Below the pieces are notes generated by a model. It was not told the DNA's origin, did no database searches, and saw only the letters and a program-made list of their open reading frames with translations. Position numbers and translations under genes: made by a program. DNA of 64,000 nucleotides from contig NZ_JBGKBE010000005.1 of assembly GCF_041358175.1 (NCBI RefSeq), positions 156,939 through 220,938 of the forward strand. The letters run 5' to 3'. The DNA is from Muriicola sp041358175. GTDB taxonomy: Bacteria; Bacteroidota; Bacteroidia; Flavobacteriales; Flavobacteriaceae. Position 1 is the first letter of the stretch. Every line of letters starts with the position of its first letter. This document shows positions 53,311 to 63,562 of the stretch, piece by piece.

Positions 53311-54675
53311 TTATGCATTCAACACTAAATTTCTTATAAGTATAAAACAAGCTGCTCCAGAGACAAACCCTACGAGAGCCAACCACGCTATTTTGCGGAA
53401 GTACCAGAAGAAATCAATTTTTTCCATTCCCATCGCTACCACCCCTGCGGCAGAGCCTATAATGAGCATGCTTCCACCTGTTCCTGCTGAATACGCAATA
53501 AAATGCCATACAGAATCATCCATGGGTATTGAAAACATACCCATACTGGCTGCCACCAGGGGAACGTTGTCAATAATCGCAGAACCCACGCCAAGAATCA
53601 TTATAACCAAATCAGAAACTGACTGACCCATAGACTCTGAGCCCATCATTGGCATCGTTTTATCGAGTACTTCGGCAAATTCGAATAGCATCCCGAGGGA
53701 TTCCAGTGCTGCCACTGCCAAAAGAATTCCGAGAAAGAAAAGAATACTGGGTAGCTCTATTTTAGAAAGTGATGAATGCACCGGACTGTGATGTGCAGCT
53801 TCATCAGAAACTGCATCAACGGAAGAAATACTAAATTTTGCATTACTATAAATCTCAGCGAAAGTAGCAACAATTGCCAAAGATAACATCATCCCTACAT
53901 AAGGAGGAAGGTGAGTAATGGTCTTGAAAAAAGGCACAAATACTATAGATCCCAGTCCAAGGTATAGCATTGTTGCACCATAGGGCGATTTGGGAATTTC
54001 CTTTTCTTCCAGATCACCTTCTATTTCTCCTTGAAAGACCTTGTAACGGAGCGCAAAAAGCACCGGAACGACCATACAGACCACCGATGGAATAAATACA
54101 TGTTCAATAAGCTGCCATGCACTTACTTTATTGGCAATCCATAACATGGTTGTAGTTACATCTCCGATAGGAGACCAGGCCCCTCCGGCATTCGCGGCGA
54201 TAATAATCATACCTGCAAACCAAAGTCGAAGCTCCCTGTCTTTGATCACCTTCTGTAAAATTGTAACTAAAACAATAGTCGCTGTAAGGTTGTCGATGAT
54301 GGCCGAAAGAATAAAGGCCAGGATGGAAAATAGCCATAAGAGTTTTGACTTCTTTTTAGTACGTATATACCCTTTTATCGTAGCGAACCCATCAAAATAA
54401 TCGATGATCTCTACAATTGTCATTGCACCTAATAAGAAAACCAATATTTCTGCAGTCTTACCCAAATGATGCAGTAGCATTTCATCAATATGTGAGGGCT
54501 CCAATTCCTTTAAATCTGCATTAACTTCAAAAACAGGCATATGCGTTAGTGCAATAATCGCCCAAAGAATAGCCATCATCGCCAAAGCGGGAATCAGCTT
54601 ATCTATTTTTAAATTATGCTCTAAAGTAATTGCCAAATATCCTGCTACGAAGATGATAATGATAATAGTTTCCAT
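53311..54675 (-). CDS. nhaD: Sodium:proton antiporter NhaD
   Basis: This 454-residue antiporter of the ion-transporter superfamily has about 12 helices. Motifs include SAIIDNLTATIVLVTILQKVI and ANAGGAWSPIGDVTTTMLW, which are characteristic of NhaD, and a mirrored SAIIDNVPLVAAS in the second half. It exports Na+ in exchange for protons, which fits a marine or saline habitat. It is 12 bases downstream of the dehydrogenase gene. Confidence 0.93.
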   Translation of the reverse strand: METIIIIIFVAGYLAITLEHNLKIDKLIPALAMMAILWAIIALTHMPVFEVNADLKELEPSHIDEMLLHHLGKTAEILVFLLGAMTIVEIIDYFDGFATIKGYIRTKKKSKLLWLFSILAFILSAIIDNLTATIVLVTILQKVIKDRELRLWFAGMIIIAANAGGAWSPIGDVTTTMLWIANKVSAWQLIEHVFIPSVVCMVVPVLFALRYKVFQGEIEGDLEEKEIPKSPYGATMLYLGLGSIVFVPFFKTITHLPPYVGMMLSLAIVATFAEIYSNAKFSISSVDAVSDEAAHHSPVHSSLSKIELPSILFFLGILLAVAALESLGMLFEFAEVLDKTMPMMGSESMGQSVSDLVIMILGVGSAIIDNVPLVAASMGMFSIPMDDSVWHFIAYSAGTGGSMLIIGSAAGVVAMGMEKIDFFWYFRKIAWLALVGFVSGAACFILIRNLVLNA

Positions 54676-54687
54676 ACTAGTTGGTGT

Positions 54688-55920
54688 TTATAGTAGTTGT
54701 TTAAGTGCTATTTCAAAAGCCGTTTTACTTATGTTGGTCCTTGTGTGATTTTGTTTAAAGATATTCAAAATTGCTTTTCTTATGACATCTGAGGTATCAT
54801 TAAAAATCAAGTCATCATCCATCGCCACCCTGCCTTCCATAAAATAAGCGAAAACCCTGGCCATTCCACAATTGGAGATAAAATCGGGGATAAGGCTTAC
54901 TTTTTCATCTGTAAATTCCATAATGGGACCGAAAAAAATTTCTTTATCGGCAAAGGGGACGTTGGCACCACAGGAAATGACCTCCAGACCCGTATCGATC
55001 ATCTGGGCAATCTGTTCCTTGGTAATGAGTCGGGAAGCGGCACAAGGGGCAAATATTTCTGTGGGTAAGCTCCATATCCGTTCGTTCATTTCTTCAAATG
55101 GTATCATCCTGTCGGCATCAGCAATCAACGTATTTCCCTTTTTGTGGAGGAAAAAATATTTGATTTCATCAAAAGTAAAACCATCTTCCTTGATCACACC
55201 TCCTTCACGGTCTATAATACCTACTACTTTAGCACCCATTTGTGCCAGGTAAAAAGCTGCCGCAGCACCTACGTTTCCGAATCCCTGAACAACTGCTTTT
55301 TTGCCGATTACAGAGCCTCCGTAAATATCGTAGTAATGCCGGATTGCCTCTGCGACTCCAAAACCGGTGATCATATCTGCAACTGTGTATTTCTTGGAGG
55401 TATCAGGGGAATGCACTGCACTCTCCAGTACTTTAATAACGCCTAGTCTAAGTTGACCAATCCGGTTAATCTTATCTGCCTCGGTAGGTTTGAAATGGCC
55501 ATTGAAAACGCCTTCCTGAGGATGCCAGACTCCGGCATCTTCAGTAATCGGGATCACCTCGTGAATTTCGTCAACATTGAGGTCACCACCGGTTCCGTAG
55601 TAACTCTTAAGTAAGGGGGAAACAGCTCTGTACCAGCGTTCCAGGACGCCCCTTTTCCTCGGATCATTGGGATTAAAATTTATGCCTGACTTTGCGCCAC
55701 CAATAGGAGGACCAGACACGGTGAACTTTACTTCCATTGTTTTTGCAAGGGACAGGACCTCGTTCATATCAAGGCCCTCCCGCATTCGCGTACCCCCTCC
55801 GGCTGCTCCCCCTCGAAGAGAATTGATCACCGTCCAGCCTTCCGCTTCCGTTTCGGGGTCTTTCCAATTAAAAACTATTTCAGGAGCTCTGTCTTCGTAC
55901 TGCTTTAAAAGATCTTTCAT
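54688..55920 (-). CDS. Glu/Leu/Phe/Val-family amino-acid dehydrogenase
   Basis: This 410-residue NAD(P)-dependent dehydrogenase has the catalytic segment GPPIGGAKSGINFNP, whose Lys is conserved in the family, and an adjacent GGGTRMREG. The nucleotide-binding domain has VVQGFGNVGAAAAFYLA. It deaminates glutamate or a branched-chain amino acid; substrate choice is not decided by what is visible. A TATATTTG -7 box (minus strand, 56056-56049) lies about 130 bases upstream of the ATG. Confidence 0.9.
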   Translation of the reverse strand: MKDLLKQYEDRAPEIVFNWKDPETEAEGWTVINSLRGGAAGGGTRMREGLDMNEVLSLAKTMEVKFTVSGPPIGGAKSGINFNPNDPRKRGVLERWYRAVSPLLKSYYGTGGDLNVDEIHEVIPITEDAGVWHPQEGVFNGHFKPTEADKINRIGQLRLGVIKVLESAVHSPDTSKKYTVADMITGFGVAEAIRHYYDIYGGSVIGKKAVVQGFGNVGAAAAFYLAQMGAKVVGIIDREGGVIKEDGFTFDEIKYFFLHKKGNTLIADADRMIPFEEMNERIWSLPTEIFAPCAASRLITKEQIAQMIDTGLEVISCGANVPFADKEIFFGPIMEFTDEKVSLIPDFISNCGMARVFAYFMEGRVAMDDDLIFNDTSDVIRKAILNIFKQNHTRTNISKTAFEIALKQLL

Positions 55921-56048
55921 TAAATAAGGATTAGATTATGAGTTGTAATACTTCCGCTGAACAGCCAATTTTCAAGGCCCTGGATGTGATTTAAGCTAGT
56001 GTTGTCTCATAATACAATGTAGATTTACCCTTACGTTTTGGTCTGCAA

Positions 56049-56056
56049 CAAATATA
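56049..56056 (-). promoter_or_regulatory. Possible -7 box of the amino-acid dehydrogenase gene
   Basis: TATATTTG on the minus strand is an exact TAnnTTTG match, but no TTTG is seen at the expected -33 position. It would give a leader of roughly 120 bases. Confidence 0.35.
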
Positions 56057-56147
56057 AAAATATTGCCCGGGTATAAAAGGTTTTCATCATGTCCTTCTGC
56101 AAATCCGCAAGATTTAATTGTGAGATTCTCAAATTGACCATATAATC

Positions 56148-56179
56148 ATTGAATAATATCTAATCTAGATGTATATTTG
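56148..56179 (+). promoter_or_regulatory. Promoter of the acyl-CoA dehydrogenase gene
   Basis: ATTG (56148-56151), a 20-base spacer and TATATTTG (56172-56179) match the Bacteroidota promoter with one mismatch in the -33 box. The -7 box ends 30 bases before the ATG. Confidence 0.6.
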
Positions 56180-56209
56180 TAAGCCTTTTTTAACAATATA
56201 ACAAGCAGT

Positions 56210-57352
56210 ATGGATTTTACGCTTTCCGAAGAACAATTGATGATACAGCAGGCTGCACGTGATTTCGCACAGCAGGAATTACTCCCCGGAGTAATCGAAC
56301 GAGATGAAGAACAAAAGTTTCCTGCCCCCCAGGTTAAAATGATGGGTGAGCTTGGTTTTATGGGGATGATGGTTGACCCGGAGTACGGCGGAAGCGGCCT
56401 GGATACGCTTTCTTATGTCCTTGTTATGGAAGAACTTTCAAAAGTGGATGCATCTGCTTCGGTTATCGTATCTGTAAATAATTCACTGGTTTGCTGGGGC
56501 CTTGAGACTTTTGGGAATAAGGAACAAAAAGAAAAATATCTGAAACGACTCGCTACAGGTGAGATCATCGGAGCGTTTTGCCTTTCCGAGCCCGAGGCAG
56601 GAAGTGATGCCACATCTCAAAAAACAACAGCAATAGATAAAGGCGATCACTATCTGTTGAATGGCACAAAGAACTGGATCACAAATGGTAGTTCTGCCGA
56701 TGTTTACCTTGTGATTGCTCAGACAGACGTTAAGAAAAAACACAAAGGAATCAATGCCCTGATCGTTGAAAAAGATATGGATGGCTTTGAAATTGGGCCA
56801 AAAGAGAATAAGTTAGGAATACGCGGAAGTGATACTCATTCACTTAACTTCAATGACGTAAAAGTACCTAAGGAAAATAGGATAGGAGAAGACGGGTTTG
56901 GTTTTAAATTTGCCATGAAGACACTTGCCGGTGGCCGGATTGGAATTGCCGCACAGGCCTTAGGTATTGCGGCAGGAGCCTATGAACTGGCCAAAAAATA
57001 CTCTAAGGAGAGAAAAGCCTTCGGTACCGAAATCATGAATCACCAGGCAATCGCTTTTAAACTGGCCGATATGCACACACAGATAGAAGCCGCCAGATTT
57101 CTGGTTTACAAAGCGGCCTGTGACAAAGACCGTCGTGAGAATTATGACCTTTCCGGGGCGATGGCTAAGCTTTATGCTTCTCAGGTGGCTATGGAAACTA
57201 CCGTAGAAGCCGTTCAAATTCACGGTGGGAATGGGTTTGTAAAAGATTACCATGTAGAACGACTGATGAGAGATGCCAAAATCACTCAGATCTATGAAGG
57301 AACTTCGGAAATTCAGAAGATTGTAATTTCGCGGAGTGTTCTCAAAGATTAA
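56210..57352 (+). CDS. Acyl-CoA dehydrogenase
   Basis: This 380-residue FAD enzyme catalyses alpha,beta-dehydrogenation of acyl-CoA. Motifs are FCLSEPEAGSDA (flavin/substrate), WITNG, the GGRIGIAAQALGIA helix and the catalytic Glu in YEGTSEIQ near the C-terminus. This pattern fits short-chain or branched-chain types; the chain-length preference is not clear. It is monocistronic, with a strong terminator 38 bases after the stop. Confidence 0.94.
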   Translation: MDFTLSEEQLMIQQAARDFAQQELLPGVIERDEEQKFPAPQVKMMGELGFMGMMVDPEYGGSGLDTLSYVLVMEELSKVDASASVIVSVNNSLVCWGLETFGNKEQKEKYLKRLATGEIIGAFCLSEPEAGSDATSQKTTAIDKGDHYLLNGTKNWITNGSSADVYLVIAQTDVKKKHKGINALIVEKDMDGFEIGPKENKLGIRGSDTHSLNFNDVKVPKENRIGEDGFGFKFAMKTLAGGRIGIAAQALGIAAGAYELAKKYSKERKAFGTEIMNHQAIAFKLADMHTQIEAARFLVYKAACDKDRRENYDLSGAMAKLYASQVAMETTVEAVQIHGGNGFVKDYHVERLMRDAKITQIYEGTSEIQKIVISRSVLKD

Positions 57353-57389
57353 AGAATTCAAAAATTAATTCCTTAATTATAATGCCCTT

Positions 57390-57419
57390 AAAAAAAGACC
57401 CCATTGAGGGTCTTTTTTC
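57390..57419 (+). terminator. Intrinsic terminator of the acyl-CoA dehydrogenase gene
   Basis: A perfect stem AAAAAAGACCC / GGGTCTTTTTT with a six-base loop and a T-run is placed between this gene and gltB. It can act in both directions. Confidence 0.85.
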
Positions 57420-57580
57420 ATTTCCTCCATTGTGAAAAAACCATAAAAACGGGGTTAAATATTCTATTTTGCATTTTTTTCAACAAAAAATTATGTACGA
57501 TGTATTTTTCATCCTAAATGGCTTTAAACACTACAGGATTCTTAGTGTTTTTGATATTTTTGATAAAATACACTAAATTG

Positions 57581-60500
57581 ATGTTGAAGAAGCAAGGATT
57601 GTATTTACCGGAGTTTGAACACGACAACTGCGGTGCGGGGTTTATCTGTAGCCTGAAAGGAAAAAAATCTAACGATATTATCCATAAAGCTCTTGAAATT
57701 CTGGATAAACTGGAACACAGGGGTGCGGTTAGTGCAGATGGTAAAACCGGAGATGGGGCAGGAATCCTTATAGATATTCCCCACCAGTTCTTTAAGGAAG
57801 TCTGTAATTTTGAATTGCCAGAACCCGGGGCGTATGCCACCGGGAATGTCTTCCTTCCTAAAAAGGAGAACCAACGCGAGTTCTGTACCTCTATTCTTGA
57901 ATCGGAGATCAAAAGACAGGGCCTGCAACTCCTGGGTTGGCGCGACGTGCCTGTTAACAGGGGAGTGCCCGGCAGAATGGCTTCTGAAACCGAACCGTAT
58001 GTAAAGCAGATATTTGTAGGAAAAGGTTCCGAAGAAGAGGATATTGCCACTTTAAACCGAAAGTTATTTATCGCCCGAAAGATTACAGAGCATACAGTGA
58101 TCAACTCTAAGCTCTCTGAAAGCAAGTTTTTCTACATCCCAAGTCTTTCTACCAAAATCATCATTTTTAAAGGGCTGTTGATGCCCCAGGATATCAAATT
58201 ATACTACAAAGACCTGATGGATCCACGGGTAGTGACCAGGTTGGCACTGGTTCACCAGCGTTTTTCTACGAACACCTTTCCTACCTGGGACCTGGCACAA
58301 CCATTCAGATATATGTGTCACAATGGAGAAATTAACACCCTCAGAGGAAATGTGACGAGGATGCGATCCAGGGAGGAATTAATGAAGAGTCCCCTCTTTG
58401 GAGAGGAAATTAAAAAAATACTTCCAATCATACTTCCCGGCAAATCTGATTCCGCCACTATGGACATGGTGGTTGAACTGCTATTGATGACGGGTCGTTC
58501 TCTTCCCGAAGTAATGATGATGCTTGTTCCGGAAGCCTGGGAAAAAAATACGGAAATGTCTGAGGCAAAAAAGGCCTTTTACGAGTATAACTCCTGTGTT
58601 ATGGAGCCTTGGGATGGCCCGGCTTCTATACCATTTACGGATGGCAACTACATAGGGGCAGTCTTAGACAGGAACGGACTCAGACCTTCGAGGTATTCGG
58701 TGACCAAAGATGATTATGTAATCATGTCATCAGAAACCGGAGTGCTCGACATTGCACCTGAAAATATAGAGCATCACGGGCGACTCGAGCCTGGCAGGAT
58801 GTTCCTTGTTAACATGGAGGAGGGAAGGATTGTCAACGATACTGAAATAAAGGAAGAAATAGCAAAACGACATCCCTATAAAAAGTGGCTTAAAGATAAT
58901 TTGGTGCATCTGAGAGACATTCCCTATAATGATTGCCCACTGTTCATGGGGGAAGAATCGGTGGAGACGAGAAAAGCGATTTTTGGGTATACCCTTGAGG
59001 ATATCAATACCATCATCCTGCCGATGGGAAAAAATGCGAAGGAACCTATTGGTTCTATGGGATCGGACACCCCAATTGCAGTTTTATCAGAACGGCCTCA
59101 GCTTATATACAACTATTTCAAACAATTATTCGCTCAGGTTACCAATCCTCCACTGGATGGAATCCGGGAAGAGCTCATTACTGATATCAGTTTAACGCTT
59201 GGGACAGATCGTAATATTTTTGAGATCACGGAACTGCATTGTCGCAAACTCAAGATACAGAATCCGGTCATCTCCAAAGAAGACCTGGACAAGATTAAAA
59301 ATTACGACGCCAGTCCGGATTACAAAGTAGTATCCATCTCTTCACTCTACGAAATCGAAAGAGGACACAACGGGCTGGAAGACGCTTTGGAATCAATCTT
59401 AAAACAAGCATCAGAGGCTATAGACCAGGGGGCAAATATTATCATTCTATCCGACAGGTTTGTTAGCAAGAAAAAAGCACCGATACCTGCTTTACTGGCC
59501 TGTTCCTTTGTCAACAGTGGTTTGCAGCGTCTTGGGAAGCGTTCTAATCTGAGTATCATCATAGAATCTGCAGAACCGAGAGAGGTTCATCATTTCGCTT
59601 TATTATTCGGATTTGGAGCAAGCGCGATTAATCCTTACCTCGTAAATGAAATTATAGGGGAACAAATAGAAGAGAACGACATTACTGAATACACTTTCGA
59701 TGAAGCCATCAAAAATTACAATAAGGCTATTGGAAAAGGTATTGTGAAAGTGATGAATAAAATAGGCATTTCCACTTTGAATTCATATCGCGGATCTCAA
59801 CTCTTCGAATGTATCGGACTTAACACTAATGTGGTTAATACATATTTTCCTAATACACCTACCAGAATTCAGGGAATAGGATTGTATGAAATAGAAAAAG
59901 AGATCGCTAAACGCCATAAAAAAGCATATGCAGATAAACATGTAGCTGCTAATCTTGATGTAGAGATAGGCGGGGAATACCGTTGGCGAAGGGGTGGTGA
60001 AAAACATATGTTTAACCCCCTTACTATTGCGAAATTGCAGAAGTCGGTTAGAAACAACGAACCGGAAACCTACAAAGAGTATTCAAAGATTGTAAATGAA
60101 CAATCGCGGGACCTGATGACACTCAGGGGGCTTTTTGAGTTTACGAATTACGATCCCATCCCGATCGATGAAGTTGAACCCTGGACCAATATTGTAAAGC
60201 GCTTTAAAACAGGAGCGATGTCTTATGGTTCTATCAGCAAGGAAGCGCATGAAAATCTGGCGATTGCCATGAACCGAATTGGAGGCAAAAGTAATTCCGG
60301 TGAAGGTGGGGAAGATGCCGAAAGGTTTTACAAAAATCAATCGGGTGACTGGCGAAACAGCGCTATTAAGCAAGTAGCATCCGGCAGGTTTGGAGTCACT
60401 TCCAATTACCTGACCAATGCACAAGAGATTCAGATAAAAATGGCGCAGGGTGCCAAACCCGGTGAGGGTGGACAGTTACCCGGACCGAAGGTCAATCCTT

Positions 60501-62086
60501 CTATTGCCAAGACCAGGAATTCAACACCCTATGTCGGACTCATTTCACCCCCGCCTCATCACGATATTTACTCCATCGAGGATCTTTCACAATTGATTTA
60601 CGATCTGAAATCAGCAAATCGCGAAGCGAGGATCAATGTAAAATTGGTCTCAGAAGTTGGTGTGGGAACTGTTGCAGCGGGAGTTGCTAAAGCCAAGGCC
60701 GATGTCATCCTTATTTCCGGATTTGACGGAGGTACCGGGGCTTCACCTCTTACCTCCTTAAAACACGCCGGACTTCCATGGGAACTCGGAATTGCAGAGG
60801 CACAGCAAACCCTGGTAATGAATGACCTCAGGAATCGGGTGGTACTGGAATGTGATGGACAATTGAAAACGGGAAGAGACGTTGCAGTGGCCTGTTTACT
60901 CGGGGCGGAAGAATTTGGATTTGCAACTGCACCCCTTGTGGCTTCAGGTTGTATTATGATGCGAGTTTGCCATCTCAACACCTGTCCGGTGGGCATCGCT
61001 ACACAAAATCCTGAGTTGCGAAAGAAGTTTGAAGGAAAACCAGAACACGTGGTAAACTATATGTACTTCGTGGCACAGGAATTAAGGGAGATCATGGCAA
61101 AGCTCGGGTTCAGGACCATTAGTGAAATGGTAGGCCAGGTGCAGAAACTTAACAGGAATAAAGCGATTAATCACTATAAAGCAAATGGCCTGGATCTTAC
61201 CCCCATTTTACATAAGATCGATGTTACACAGGGAACAAAACTGTACAATACACAACAACAGGAACACCATGTGGATGATTCCATAGAGTTTGAAATTATC
61301 TCAAAGGCCCATCCTTCACTTTTCAGAAAAGAAAAAACTAGTCTGGACTTCTCTATCCACAATACAGACCGGACGGTTGGCGCTATAATAAGCAATGAAA
61401 TTTCCAAAATCTACGGGGCTGAGGGTCTCCCTGATAATACCTTAAAACTAAACTTCACCGGTTCAGCAGGACAGAGCTTTGGTGCTTTTGCCACTAAAGG
61501 TCTTACCATGATCGTCAATGGAAATACCAATGATTATTTGGGGAAAGGATTAAGTGGAGCAAAACTGATTATTAAAATACCGGCAAAGTCGACATTAAAG
61601 CCGGAAGAAAATATTATCACAGGTAACGTAACCCTTTACGGGGCAACATCTGGAGAAGCGTACATCAATGGAAAAGCAGGAGAACGATTTTGTGTACGAA
61701 ATTCAGGGGCTACTGCCGTAGTTGAAGGAATTGGCGACCATGGATGTGAATATATGACAGGAGGTACAGCCGTTATTCTGGGGGAAGTAGGAAGAAACTT
61801 CGGAGCCGGAATGAGTGGAGGAATTGCTTACATTCTCGATGATAAGAAAACTTTTGAGAAGAGGTGCAATAAAGAAGCCTTAAATCTCCTTCCCGTTGAG
61901 GATAATAAGGATGTTGAAACGCTGAAAGGCCTGATTGAAAATCATTACAATGCGACTTTCAGTCCGCTGGCTCAGCGCATTTTAGAGAACTGGGAACATT
62001 ACCTGCCGAAATTCATAAAAGTATTCCCAGAGGAATACAGGCAGGCACTTCTGAGGTTAGAGGAAGAAAAATTACAAATAACATAG
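57581..62086 (+). CDS. gltB: Glutamate synthase (NADPH) large subunit
   Basis: This protein of about 1,501 residues is a multi-domain glutamate synthase. The N-terminal amidotransferase begins, after a short propeptide, at the catalytic Cys in DNCGAGF (Cys17). The central and FMN-binding domains follow, with a [3Fe-4S] cysteine set in CIMMRVCHLNTCPVG, then a C-terminal beta-helix (GxGxSGAKL-type repeats). I chose ATG 57581, which places the Cys 16 residues in; an upstream ATG at 57518 would add a hydrophobic stretch that is unlikely. gltD follows 9 bases later. Confidence 0.95.
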   Translation: MLKKQGLYLPEFEHDNCGAGFICSLKGKKSNDIIHKALEILDKLEHRGAVSADGKTGDGAGILIDIPHQFFKEVCNFELPEPGAYATGNVFLPKKENQREFCTSILESEIKRQGLQLLGWRDVPVNRGVPGRMASETEPYVKQIFVGKGSEEEDIATLNRKLFIARKITEHTVINSKLSESKFFYIPSLSTKIIIFKGLLMPQDIKLYYKDLMDPRVVTRLALVHQRFSTNTFPTWDLAQPFRYMCHNGEINTLRGNVTRMRSREELMKSPLFGEEIKKILPIILPGKSDSATMDMVVELLLMTGRSLPEVMMMLVPEAWEKNTEMSEAKKAFYEYNSCVMEPWDGPASIPFTDGNYIGAVLDRNGLRPSRYSVTKDDYVIMSSETGVLDIAPENIEHHGRLEPGRMFLVNMEEGRIVNDTEIKEEIAKRHPYKKWLKDNLVHLRDIPYNDCPLFMGEESVETRKAIFGYTLEDINTIILPMGKNAKEPIGSMGSDTPIAVLSERPQLIYNYFKQLFAQVTNPPLDGIREELITDISLTLGTDRNIFEITELHCRKLKIQNPVISKEDLDKIKNYDASPDYKVVSISSLYEIERGHNGLEDALESILKQASEAIDQGANIIILSDRFVSKKKAPIPALLACSFVNSGLQRLGKRSNLSIIIESAEPREVHHFALLFGFGASAINPYLVNEIIGEQIEENDITEYTFDEAIKNYNKAIGKGIVKVMNKIGISTLNSYRGSQLFECIGLNTNVVNTYFPNTPTRIQGIGLYEIEKEIAKRHKKAYADKHVAANLDVEIGGEYRWRRGGEKHMFNPLTIAKLQKSVRNNEPETYKEYSKIVNEQSRDLMTLRGLFEFTNYDPIPIDEVEPWTNIVKRFKTGAMSYGSISKEAHENLAIAMNRIGGKSNSGEGGEDAERFYKNQSGDWRNSAIKQVASGRFGVTSNYLTNAQEIQIKMAQGAKPGEGGQLPGPKVNPSIAKTRNSTPYVGLISPPPHHDIYSIEDLSQLIYDLKSANREARINVKLVSEVGVGTVAAGVAKAKADVILISGFDGGTGASPLTSLKHAGLPWELGIAEAQQTLVMNDLRNRVVLECDGQLKTGRDVAVACLLGAEEFGFATAPLVASGCIMMRVCHLNTCPVGIATQNPELRKKFEGKPEHVVNYMYFVAQELREIMAKLGFRTISEMVGQVQKLNRNKAINHYKANGLDLTPILHKIDVTQGTKLYNTQQQEHHVDDSIEFEIISKAHPSLFRKEKTSLDFSIHNTDRTVGAIISNEISKIYGAEGLPDNTLKLNFTGSAGQSFGAFATKGLTMIVNGNTNDYLGKGLSGAKLIIKIPAKSTLKPEENIITGNVTLYGATSGEAYINGKAGERFCVRNSGATAVVEGIGDHGCEYMTGGTAVILGEVGRNFGAGMSGGIAYILDDKKTFEKRCNKEALNLLPVEDNKDVETLKGLIENHYNATFSPLAQRILENWEHYLPKFIKVFPEEYRQALLRLEEEKLQIT

Positions 62087-62095
62087 GACGAAAGC

Positions 62096-63562
62096 ATGGG
62101 AAAAATCACAGGATTTTTAGAGTACGAAAGAAAGACAGAGCCCTATAAACCGGTAGACCAGCGAATTAAAAATTTCAGGGAATTTACCGTGCCGATGAAA
62201 GAAAAGGAACTCAAGGAGCAGGGGGCGCGATGTATGGATTGCGGAATTCCCTTTTGCCATAGCGGGTGTCCGCTGGGCAACCTAATCCCGGATTTCAACG
62301 ATGCGGTATACAGGGGTAAATGGGAAAAGGCAGCAGAAATTTTACACGCCACGAATAATTTCCCGGAGTTTACCGGGAGGTTGTGTCCGGCTCCCTGTGA
62401 GGAAGCATGTGTTCTTGGAATTAATGAGGATCCTGTTTCTATTGAGAATATTGAAAAAAATATAGTTGAAACGGCCTTTAAGAAAGGTTGGATTATTGCG
62501 GTCCCTCCCCAATCAAGAACAGGCAAAAAGGTTGCGGTAATTGGATCGGGGCCTGCGGGTCTGGCAGCCGCTCAGCAATTGAATCGTGCCGGTCATTTGG
62601 TAACGGTCTACGAAAGGGATGAAAAGCCGGGCGGGTTACTGCGCTATGGGATTCCGGATTTTAAAATGGAAAAACACATCATTGACAGACGACTAAAGGT
62701 CCTTGAGGATGAAGGCATTGAATTTAAGTGTGGTATTCATGTTGGCAAGGATATCTCTGCTGAGGAATTAAAAGAGAGTTTTGATGCCCTTGTACTTTGC
62801 GGTGGGGCAACAGTTCGCAGAAACCTCCCCATTGAAGGATCTGAATTGAAAGGTGTCGTGCAGGCAATGGACTTCCTGGCTCAAAATAACCGGCGTGTAG
62901 ATGGGCAAAAGAAATTCAAGGAAGAAATTAAAGCGACGGACAAGAATGTAATTGTTATAGGTGGGGGTGATACGGGATCTGACTGTATAGGAACATCCTT
63001 TAGACAGGGAGCAAAATCGGTTACCAATTTTGAGATTTTAAACAAACCGACTACGGAAAGACCGCAGGATCAGCCCTGGCCTTTCTGGCCAATGCGTTTA
63101 AGAACGAGTTCGTCTCACAAGGAGGGAGCTGAACGTTTTTTCAGTATTTCTACCAAGAAGTTTGTCGGGGATAAAGATGGAAATCTTAAGGCATTGATTA
63201 CTTCTGAAGTAGAGTGGATCAAACAGCCGGGGGAACGACCTGTATTGAAGGAAATCGAGGGAACGGAAAAAGAATGGCCTTGTGACCTGGCTTTACTCGC
63301 TCTTGGATTTACGGGTTCGGAACTGACTTTAGCTGATCAGTTAGGTCTGGAAGTTGATCCTCGCACCAATATAAAAGCATCTGTTAAGGATTATCAGTCT
63401 AATGTTCCGGGGGTGTTCGTCGCCGGAGACCAGAGACGCGGTCAATCCTTAATTGTATGGGCTATTTCTGAAGGAAGGCAGGCCGCATATCACGTTGATA
63501 CTTTCCTGATGGGCTCTTCTTCCTTACCGCTGAAGGGGGAAGGAGATTTACCACGTATATAG
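62096..63562 (+). CDS. gltD: Glutamate synthase small subunit
   Basis: This 488-residue flavoprotein passes electrons from NADPH to GltB. N-terminal Fe-S cysteines lie in CMDCGIPFCHSGCPLGN and CPAPCEEAC. The FAD motif is VAVIGSGPAGLAAAQQL and the NADPH motif is VIGGGDTGSDC. The C-terminal GVFVAGDQRRGQSLIVWAISEGRQAA closes the FAD fold. With the amino-acid dehydrogenase at 55 kb it points to GOGAT-based nitrogen assimilation. Confidence 0.96.
   Translation: MGKITGFLEYERKTEPYKPVDQRIKNFREFTVPMKEKELKEQGARCMDCGIPFCHSGCPLGNLIPDFNDAVYRGKWEKAAEILHATNNFPEFTGRLCPAPCEEACVLGINEDPVSIENIEKNIVETAFKKGWIIAVPPQSRTGKKVAVIGSGPAGLAAAQQLNRAGHLVTVYERDEKPGGLLRYGIPDFKMEKHIIDRRLKVLEDEGIEFKCGIHVGKDISAEELKESFDALVLCGGATVRRNLPIEGSELKGVVQAMDFLAQNNRRVDGQKKFKEEIKATDKNVIVIGGGDTGSDCIGTSFRQGAKSVTNFEILNKPTTERPQDQPWPFWPMRLRTSSSHKEGAERFFSISTKKFVGDKDGNLKALITSEVEWIKQPGERPVLKEIEGTEKEWPCDLALLALGFTGSELTLADQLGLEVDPRTNIKASVKDYQSNVPGVFVAGDQRRGQSLIVWAISEGRQAAYHVDTFLMGSSSLPLKGEGDLPRI

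Noticed and set aside
57518..57580. Longer GltB start
   Set aside because: The 21 extra residues are hydrophobic and would bury the N-terminal propeptide. ATG 57581 places the catalytic Cys at the usual distance.
57514..58125. 203-codon antisense frame over gltB
   Set aside because: It lies wholly opposite a conserved gene and is a codon-bias shadow.
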